DNA of 64,000 nt from Sorghum bicolor (Eukaryota > Streptophyta > Magnoliopsida > Poales > Poaceae), in assembly GCF_000003195.3 (NCBI RefSeq), contig NC_012870.2, positions 35,342,741-35,406,740 of the forward strand, given 5' to 3'. The notes under the pieces were generated by a model. The model saw only the letters and a program-made list of their open reading frames with translations, had not been told where the DNA came from and searched no databases. Shown in pieces: positions 56,308 through 64,000 of the stretch. Position 1 is the first letter of the stretch. Each line of letters opens with the position of its first letter. Both the position numbers and the translations under genes were made by a program.

Positions 56308-57374
56308 TAATTCACATTCAAGCCAAAACAAGAGCTCAACTCTTCTGTGAAGATGGTAGAACAAGATAAGCTAGAAGAATCACTAGAATCACACACTCTG
56401 GAATCACCAGCAGAATAAATAATTTGGAAGGTCTAGTTCGGAGGACGTTAATCTTCGAACCCTCGCCGGAAGGTAACTCGGTATTTACCCCTACATACTT
56501 TTTTAGTTTATATATATATTTACCTTACAGTACTACATTATAAAAATTCTACGACCCATATAAATAATTTTTCGGCGTGTAACAACCTGTTAAAAATATT
56601 TATTGTGGTGGCATAAAAAGATTGATTTAGTTTATCTATTCTTAGCTTATTAATATTTTAATGCCTCCATTACATTTTTATGTAATATATTTCTTACATG
56701 GGGATCCACCACCATGGGTTCCACATGTCATAGACTTCACCTAGCATACATCACATCACCACCTACTCTTTCCACTAACCTTTCTCTTTTCCACCGGCCA
56801 AGTCCACCAAAATTCCACTCGCTTTGCTTAGGATTGAAGCAAGGTTTAGAGCCACAAATTTTCAGCGGAAGAGGAGCACCAACATGGGCGGCCACCCCAC
56901 CTCCTTTGGGCGCTCGCTCGGCCACTTCCTCCTCTATAAAAGGGCTTCCTCCACTCACTTCTTCACACCACACACAAGCCATTTCAGTAGACAAACTTCG
57001 AGCTCTCGGCCTCCAGCAGTCCAGAGAGAATTTGGGAGAGAAGGAGAGCTTAGAAAGAGTAGAGAAGAGGATAGAAAGTTGGGAGAGTGAGCAAGAGCTC
57101 AAGGGTAGTGAAAGAGGGGTAGTGCTGCAAGAATGTTGGCGTTTCTTAGCGAAACCATTAAAGATAGAGTTTGAGTCCATCCCTAATGTTTACACTAGAA
57201 ACGTTCTTGGCATATCCTAACCACCATCACTTCAGAATGATAACCCAAGGCTCTTTACAGCGCGGGCCTAGTTAGTGCAGTCTGGTACTGATGATTAGTA
57301 ATGCCACATTAGCCTTCCTAACCATCCTTACATACGATATGCAAAGCTGTGGCCCGGCGCCGGGTGAGTGCACA
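56308..57374 (+). other. Element X 3' portion with promoter-like module
   Basis: After the shared CTCGCCGGAAGG motif the sequence is AT-rich to 56700, then changes to a G+C-richer block with CTCTATAAAAGGGCTTCC (TATA box at about 56935) and a 168-codon plus-strand frame (56714-57220) that resembles no family I know. A perfect 12-bp palindrome CCCGGCGCCGGG lies at 57353-57364. The block could be an LTR fragment, a promoter of X, or a separate insertion; I see no TSD. Confidence 0.4.
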
Positions 57375-58781
57375 AGGATTACAATCTTAAGTAAAGGTAC
57401 TTAGGTACGCTAATCGATAGCTCAGTATAAGAATAACTCTACAAGCGCACAGAACTATCATTGTAGCATTTCAACCTGTAAATGGGTGTCGTATTTATAA
57501 TTCCCGTAGGAAGGCATTTATATCTAACAGGGGTAAGATATGATATTTGGAGATAGTAGACACACATCTCGGTCATCCTCAAGGATAAAAGATAAAATAA
57601 AGAATAAAATAATATAACTACTAAGCAGGCATGGTTCGTATATAACTGTGCTAAGAACTGTTAGTAAGTCATCTAACTAGCATGTCTAGAGATAGGATCA
57701 GGTTTGAGATGATAGGGAGGTCCCCATAGCTGGGTTGCCAGCAAATAGAGACTTTACATGACTCCTACCGAATATCCAAACATGGGGGAATACGAAGGAT
57801 GACAGGGCTGTCACCACCGTGCCACCTAACCCCTCTACCCGTGGGATACCCGCATATCCACTGATCTCTGCATACCTGAACACCATGTTCACGTATTTGG
57901 AAACAACTCTTAACCCCCGCAGGCCCCAACCCTTCGGATTGACAGGCTAGGTTAAGAGCAACTAGAACATCTCATCCCTAATTCTACTTCTATTCATATA
58001 AGTAAGATGAACGATGAAGAACAGGGATGAATATATCAAGAACATAGCACAAGAACTAAGAACTAGTTCATATACTATGAACATGATATAGACATAACTA
58101 TACTCTAGTTCATAAGTACAATTATATAAAGATAACAAGAACTTGCTCATGGAAGAAGACTGATTATGATTCATACCAAGAGGATCCTTTCTTTCTAGGA
58201 GACAAGCTCTCCTTGGTAGCTCTTTCCTTGCTCTACTACTAGTCTAATACTAAAGATTCAAGTGAGAGGTGTGAGGAAATCTAGACTCCAAATGATGTGT
58301 GTGTTACAAATGAGAGGGGAGCCATCTATTTATAGCTCAACTAGCACGGTTTACGGGATCTAAATATAGTAGTAGGTGAAACCATCCTATGCATGTCGCC
58401 ATGCAACCGCCAGAAGAAGGTGGGGCCGGGGAACCGCCACCAGGGTTGCGCCCGCACCTGGTTGCGCCCGCAACCTGGGTGGGCCCCTCTGGCCACCACC
58501 TTTGCGTGGTCGGTTGTGCTCTGGGCCCTGATCCTCCTAGTGGTTACGGATGGGTCCAGTTCATCTTTTGTGGGCTTTTCTCTATTGGAGTTGGTTTGCG
58601 TCTTTTCTAAATACCAATTCTTGCATTGCGCATTGCTTGTATCTTTTGCACTTTTCCACGTGTCATACCTGAAAATAGCATATATACCAAAACTCGTGGA
58701 AAGATTAGATCAAAGCCCTATTTTCTATTTATTTTTATTTATAAAAAGATATTTATTTTTATATAATAAGCGTCGCCAACA
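57375..58781 (-). repeat. Element 4 LTR (minus), left boundary uncertain
   Basis: On the minus strand starts TGTTGGCGACGC at 58781, preceded by a polypurine tract (GTGTGGGGGAGT), has a TATAAATAG box at 58326-58334 and the late-LTR signature GTGCGCTTGTAGAG near 57440. The end expected after that (GATGACAAC...CA) is not found, so the left boundary is an estimate. No TSD can be tested. Confidence 0.7.
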
Positions 58782-60447
58782 ACTCCCCCACACTTGGTCC
58801 TTTGCTCGTCCTCGAGTGATGGCACTTAGGACCAAATGGGTTCATCATCCTTGTCAAAGAGCCTGCATACAGGTTATTCCAAGCTTCACCACATAAATCT
58901 TTGGTAATTGAAATATGGAACAGCCTGGATTCAAGTTCTCTTGACTTTGCTCTTACTTAAGACACTTGGGTTTTTGTAACTTTTTGAAATAAAAAACATG
59001 GCTGTGATTCCTTGAATGCTTCTCTCAAATCACTCATATGTGTAAGTGGTTCCTTACCAAGGCATAGAAGATTGATGCCTTCTTATGATCTTCCTACCTC
59101 TAAAAGCTTTATCTGGATTTTTGAGTAGGTATAAAAGATGGGCATACTTGCAGCACATATGGTGCGAAGTCAAAAACCGGACCACCAGGAGATACAAGCC
59201 TTACGCCTTGATTGATATTGTGCAAGTGTATGGAAATTGTTTGTGGAATTGATGGAAATTCTAATTCTAAATATTTTTGGTCACTCCTTTTTGCATCATG
59301 ACTCTCTTTTATTTTGAAGGATAAAAGAGAGAGAGAGGAAAACATATGGGCTTTATCTTGTGTATATTTTTCCCTCTTTTCTTTTTTTTCATTATGGGGA
59401 TATTTGATTTTTTTTCTTTCTTTCCCATCTATGCTTCTTTGGGTTTTTTCCTTTGAATTTTTTTTCAACTATAGCCCATATGTCTTGATGAATGGAATTA
59501 GAGAAATTTAAAGAGATGTCATGAGGACAAAAAGTAAGGCGTGAATTTGGGGATGCGCAAATCTCGGGATGAGAGTTTGGCATTTTTATTTGGTGGAAAG
59601 CTAAGGCACAACTCTCAGGATAAGAGTTGGCAAAATTTTTGGTGGATGGAAGGGTGCATGTTGTGCGCGACTTCTTATTGTAAGAGTCGGCTTTATTTGG
59701 TGGGTGTAAGTGAATCTCTAATCATGGGCGTAAGACCATAATCTCGCTTGGGTCACAACAATTTGACAAAGCTCAACATACTACAAGCAGCATATGACTG
59801 AAGGTTTCATCATGATCAAAGTATATTTGGCGTTGGTAGGTGAAAGCTTAAAACCATTAAAGGAAACTTGCCATGTGTAACTTTTGTTTTTGATAAAATA
59901 AATCCCAAGTACTTTGTAAGAACTTAGCAAAAATCATGTCATCCTACTATATCACATATGTCAATTACTTAGATAAAGTGGGTCCCTACTACAAGTGTTC
60001 ATAACCTCATGGATATTAGCAAGGATTAAACCATATGCAAAGCAAATTTGAAACTAGGAGACATGTTAAATGGAGTTTGAAGGTAACGATATTTTAAATA
60101 TTTTATTTTTGAAAAACTTTTTAGAAGGGGGAGAAGGTTGTGCAAACCATGTTCTCAAAGATTCCCTCCCCCACACTCGTTTTCTTCTCTGTCATGGTTA
60201 GTCATAATATATAAAGAAAACAAGTGCTCATGATAACTCAGAAATATTATTGATAACTTTGAAAAGGCACATTACATTATTGAAGGGAAATAAATTATGC
60301 AACAAAGAAGATCATGCTTGTGCCTAAACAAAGAGAAGCGTGCAGCAGATGTGGTCTAAAGATTTTCCACGAGGCGACCAGCACCTAGTTTTTCAGCAGC
60401 CTTCATCAGCTTATTGTTGAACCTTAAACGAAACCAGTTGATATCGT
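58782..60447 (-). mobile_element. Element 4 internal region (minus, partial)
   Basis: AT-rich, non-coding for most of its length, with the same landmarks as element 2 in reverse: the GACGAGCAAAGGACC text beside the polypurine tract and a pyrimidine-rich run (59370-59470). It is cut at 60447 by element 5, whose LTR begins after ATCGT. No gene except the ORF end at 60356-60445. Confidence 0.7.
60356..60445 (-). pseudogene. 3' end of an ORF in element 4
   Basis: 29 codons and TAG on the minus strand, open up to the insertion of element 5. Reads WFRLRFNNKLMKAAEKLG, basic and helix-like. I do not recognise it; the rest lies beyond element 5 and outside the window. Confidence 0.4.
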
Positions 60448-62097
60448 TGTTGGGCATTCTTAACGTCACTATCAAAAGTAGACTTAGTTTTCTAATTCTG
60501 ATAACGGCGCCAAAAATGCCAAACCTATCCCTCATGGCACTTAAGCCAAGTTGTCATCCCCAGCATGACATGAGAGACGCGGTATTGAAATATGCAATTG
60601 CTCTTCTAAATAAATAATAAATGAGATCTGCAAGCGCACAGACTAATACCGATGTAGCATTTTAACCGGGAAGTACTCCAGGTATCGTTATTTATATTTT
60701 TACCACTGGAAAGGGATTTCTAAACATCAATGTTGATTATGGAATGGAATATAGGATTGAGCATCTATCATTGCATGTATAATTGAGAGCATTTATCTAT
60801 CTCTTTCATACATGGATAAGTGTCACATAAAAGATAGATAAAGTATGAATGGTGACAAAGATAATTAATCTAATCATAACTTAGCCACATATAAATATGA
60901 TAAGCACCTCAATAGATATTCTAGTAAGTCATTAGCATGGAACTAGGACGAACTACAAGAATATTTCCTAAGTTATTCTTAACTATACAGTCTAGCATAT
61001 CATAGTTAGTGCAATTATACTTGGCAATCATTGCGAGACAGGACTACGCCCATGCATAGTGATATTATCAAGGAATATGAGAAACATAGCAATCACTCCC
61101 TTGTAATAATGTTGCTCTGCTAGCCCTATACACGAGAGGGGAACTATATAAGAATCAATGGAGCTGTCACTACCACGAACTACCCCGCGATCTGGCATAT
61201 AGGGTACAATTGCAGATAAATACGGTATAGGCACCACGCCTACACAATACTTATCATTTACCCACTGTACACATGGATAAACGCTATACGATCCTAAACA
61301 TGTATATAATTCCAATCTAACTAAGCCAAGCATATAACTATGATAAACTAAGAACAATATAATTGCGAATATAAAGAAGTAGAGCAAAGTCATAATCAAT
61401 AAATTGAAGTAGAACAAAGTCATATTCATAATATTGAAGAACGAAGATGAATAATTGAAGAACAGTAGAGGAATTACCAAGAATCCTCTTGACAGATCCG
61501 GAAACCAATTGAAGATTGACTCCTTCTAGTTCTAATTCTATGTAGCTATGCTAAACTAGAGATCTAATTGATGTGGTGGCTCTAGGGCTTGATCAGAGGC
61601 TTCTTCTCCCGAGATGAATAATGAATTAGGGTTCAGAGGTGCTCTCCTCTAGGGGACAGGGGGTCTGCTTATATAGTCCTTCCAAGTGAATGTGGGTCGC
61701 TGGATCAAACCGACATTAATCGCACGGTTTTCCTTGATCCTTTAGGTCGGTGGAGCATGATCCACGAAGTTGAACATGATGGGCCCCGAGGCCAGGGCGG
61801 GCGCCCAAGGGGGGAGGGCGGGCGCCCTGCCCCCGAGCCCGTCCGGTCTCCCGTTCGTTCCCGTGGCTTCTGGACTCTTCAAGATGTAGGATAATTGCGC
61901 AGCACGTTAATATCTCTATGTAAACCCGACGTGTGGGCCTTTCTTCCATAATTCCTGATAACCCCCTGCAGAAATAGACAAACACCAAAACTCGTGGAAT
62001 TATGTCAAATAAAACCCTAAGTCTCGATGTCGATTGCAGTTGGATCCTTTTCTTTGTTTATTTGATAATTAAATTTGATACTTAAGGACCGTCAACA
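60448..62097 (-). repeat. Element 5 3' LTR (minus)
   Basis: 1,650 bp, from TGTTGACGGTCC (62097 downward) to GCCCAACA (60448). TATA (TATATAAG, minus) at 61668-61675; paired GC boxes at 61795-61806 and 61816-61827. A primer-site-like GATAACGGCGCCA (minus: TGGCGCCGTTATC) lies inside the LTR at 60501-60513. The flanking target candidate is ATCGT (60443-60447). Confidence 0.93.
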
Positions 62098-64000
62098 AAC
62101 TCCCCCAAGCTTACCTCTTGCTCGTCCCTGATCAAGGATAATCTCAGTGATGGATCAGAAGTTGTTGTAATGCCTTTAAAAAGTTGACGGTACACATGCT
62201 TTCGAATAAGGTCTCATCTCTGAGTTAGAGTAAACTGTCAAGACTTAAAACTTATTCATTTTACCTTTCACCATGGGACTTGTAACCATCACTTCTGTCT
62301 TGAGCAGTTAAAAGATAGAACAGTCTAGTCAAGTGCCATGTCTCTTATTCTTGATCAGCTATAGCTCTGGAGTTTTTGCAAATTTTCAAATAAAACTCAG
62401 AGATTGCTTGTATGATTCTCTCATATCTCTCTTTTGTGGTATTTTTGGATCCTTACCAAGGCAGTGATGGTACATGCCTTCTCTCAAAGTATGTGGTATT
62501 TGTAGTATAAGGCATAGTGACATTGCCTTCTCTCTCATCTTACTCTAATAAGGCTTTAATATCTAGAGCTCATAGGTGGGAGATAAAGTATACATACTTA
62601 CAAGACATTTATTGCATAGTCAAACCATGGATCCAAAGAAACAAGTCAATAAGTCAAATCAAGATGTGCATGTGTGGCAAATGAATGGTGTATGGTGATG
62701 ATGGTGATAACAATGGTAAAAGTCTAATTCTACTTTTGCTCTTTTGAGGGTATACATACCTTTCTTGATCTTTTGAAACTTTCGGGGAGAATGAGATGCT
62801 CTATATTTTCTTTTTCTTTCCTCTCAAGTTGGTATCTGTACCCCTAATTCTACTGTCGGACACTTGTCTGTTTTTACCTCTCTTCTCACTTTTTCTTTTC
62901 TTTCGAGGTTCCAGGCACTTGCCCCTTTTTATTTCCTCGTATCTTTTTTTAGAGCACTCATCTCCTGAAATAATATAGCAAGTGGTAGTAACCAAGATAA
63001 CTTGAGCATTTATTTCACAGGGGAAAACAAAAATGTTTTTGGCTATTCTCTCCTGGATTAGGAGTAGAATATTTGGGTGGTTCTGGAGATGGAAACAAGT
63101 GGATATATGTGGATGCGTACTTCCGGAGTGGAAGCAGCATGTGTGAGTGAACGTGCAAGTGAATCTTGATTTAACCGCATGACAAGCTCCTAAGGGTCTA
63201 CACAGCTTGACCACACTCAATGCTCATAAGCAGTAAAAAGTAAATGTGTGGCTCAATGTCTAGCAAGCATGTATATATGGCTGTGATAGGAATTTAAACT
63301 CTCATCATATAGGAACTCATCATGTGTTATTTTAAATATTTTCAAAGATAAAATTCTCTAGATTTCTAGCATATCTAGGAATAGATAAATAGTAGCTCAA
63401 CCTTCCCATATCATATCCGTTAACAACTTAAACTTTAGATCAAGTTTTCTTCCCACAAGTTCAGGTTTAGAGCAAGCTTTAAATTACAAAAGTTATGTCT
63501 AAACTAGAGAGAGAACTCAAATTTGAAAATTAGGCAGAGCGACTATTCATCATATCCATGCTAGAGTTTTATTATTAAGATTAAGTTTAGCATAGCCACT
63601 TTATTTATTTATTAAGCACACTAAGCAAAAGATATATATATATATAAGCGCAAAATCTTTATTTGGTTCTTCATGGTTATGTACATTTATATTTTAGTAT
63701 AGTATAAGTATATAGATAGAAATACTTAGCGGGATAAATGGGGGTGCTCTCCCCCAAGTTGAATTTTGACGTAATTTCTTCTCATGTAGCTAGCAGGTGG
63801 CAGAGGTGTATTTGAAAGTCGGCAGCACCCTGACAACGATTAGACTGTCCTCCATCTGCTAGTCTTCTTGATCCTTGAATTATGTGGAGCTCAAATAGAC
63901 AACAAAGCTTTGTGGAACTGAATAAGTGTTACCATAAATATCTAGCCTTTATCATGTTGAGCCTCCTCAATAAATGTTACTTTCTATTTTTATATTTTCA
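62098..64000 (-). mobile_element. Element 5 internal region (minus, runs off window)
   Basis: Begins (minus) with polypurine tract GTAAGCTTGGGGGAGTT and matches, in reverse, the non-coding 3' region of elements 2 and 3: TGACGGTTACAAGTCC-like text, the (CAY)n tract at 62690-62720, a pyrimidine-rich run at 62800-62900, and GGGGGTGCTCTCCCCCAAG at about 63739. No coding sequence is visible before the window ends. Confidence 0.9.

Larger units (their letters stand above)
4273..57374 (+). mobile_element. Element X: Athila-like gag/PR retrotransposon, multiply interrupted
   Basis: Removing the three TSD-flanked insertions leaves one LTR in four pieces that starts TGTTGAC at 4273 and ends GTCAACA at 54241, a perfect 7-bp terminal inverted repeat. 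A degenerate tRNA-Asp-type primer site, a gag relic and a protease relic follow in order. No RT or integrase is seen before element 4 takes over at about 57.37 kb. The right boundary is an estimate because no 3' LTR lies in the window. The left target candidate is CCTAC (4268-4272), unconfirmed without the other end. X is the oldest of the insertions nested here because the others sit inside it. Confidence 0.85.

Overview
The window is plant nuclear DNA from a grass, probably a large, transposon-rich cereal-type genome (Poaceae, perhaps Panicoideae; the species cannot be fixed from sequence alone). I found no intact host gene, tRNA, rRNA or CRISPR array. Nearly everything is nested LTR retrotransposon sequence, and most boundaries can be set to the base because the target-site duplications (TSDs) match. 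Grass assignment rests on a Tekay chromovirus with an initiator tRNA-Met primer site, a Tat element carrying the grass-typical Transposase_28 (putative gypsy-type transposon) gene, and a family of Athila-like gag/protease elements without pol.

Layout. 1-4272: relic of a Transposase_28 accessory gene of an old Tat-type element, with an 80-bp tandem repeat upstream. At 4273 starts element X, an Athila-like element whose 5' LTR (about 1.46 kb in total) is cut into four pieces by three independent insertions: element 2 (4414-12145, TSD GTTAT), a Tekay chromovirus (12800-29989, TSD AGTTA, 4.05-kb LTRs) and a Tat element Y (30661-54228, TSD AGAAG). The Tekay element carries a 3.0-kb PIF/Harbinger-like DNA transposon (22931-25927, TSD TAA) exactly in its polypurine tract. 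Element Y carries element 3 (39639-47225, TSD GCGTC) and a solo LTR (48872-50521, TSD TCAAG), both inside exons of its antisense gene. X resumes at 54229 with primer site, gag and protease to about 57.37 kb. 57.4-64 kb holds two minus-strand relatives, element 4 with element 5 inserted in it; the latter runs off the window.

How the parts work together. The sense genes are ordinary gag and pol (protease, RT, RNase H, integrase; a second RNase H in Tat, a chromodomain in Tekay). Two accessory genes stand out. Element Y has a six-exon gene on the strand opposite gag-pol (52279 down to 38696), with its own TATA box, five introns of 71-79 nt and mutually compatible splice phases, giving about 1,319 codons once the two nested insertions are discounted. 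The Tekay element has an undamaged 234-codon coiled-coil ORF ahead of gag. All gag-pol sets are now broken, largely by stops that look like C-to-T decay of methylated cytosines. The small elements (2, 3, 4, 5, X) show no RT or integrase in the window and would depend on enzymes from elsewhere.
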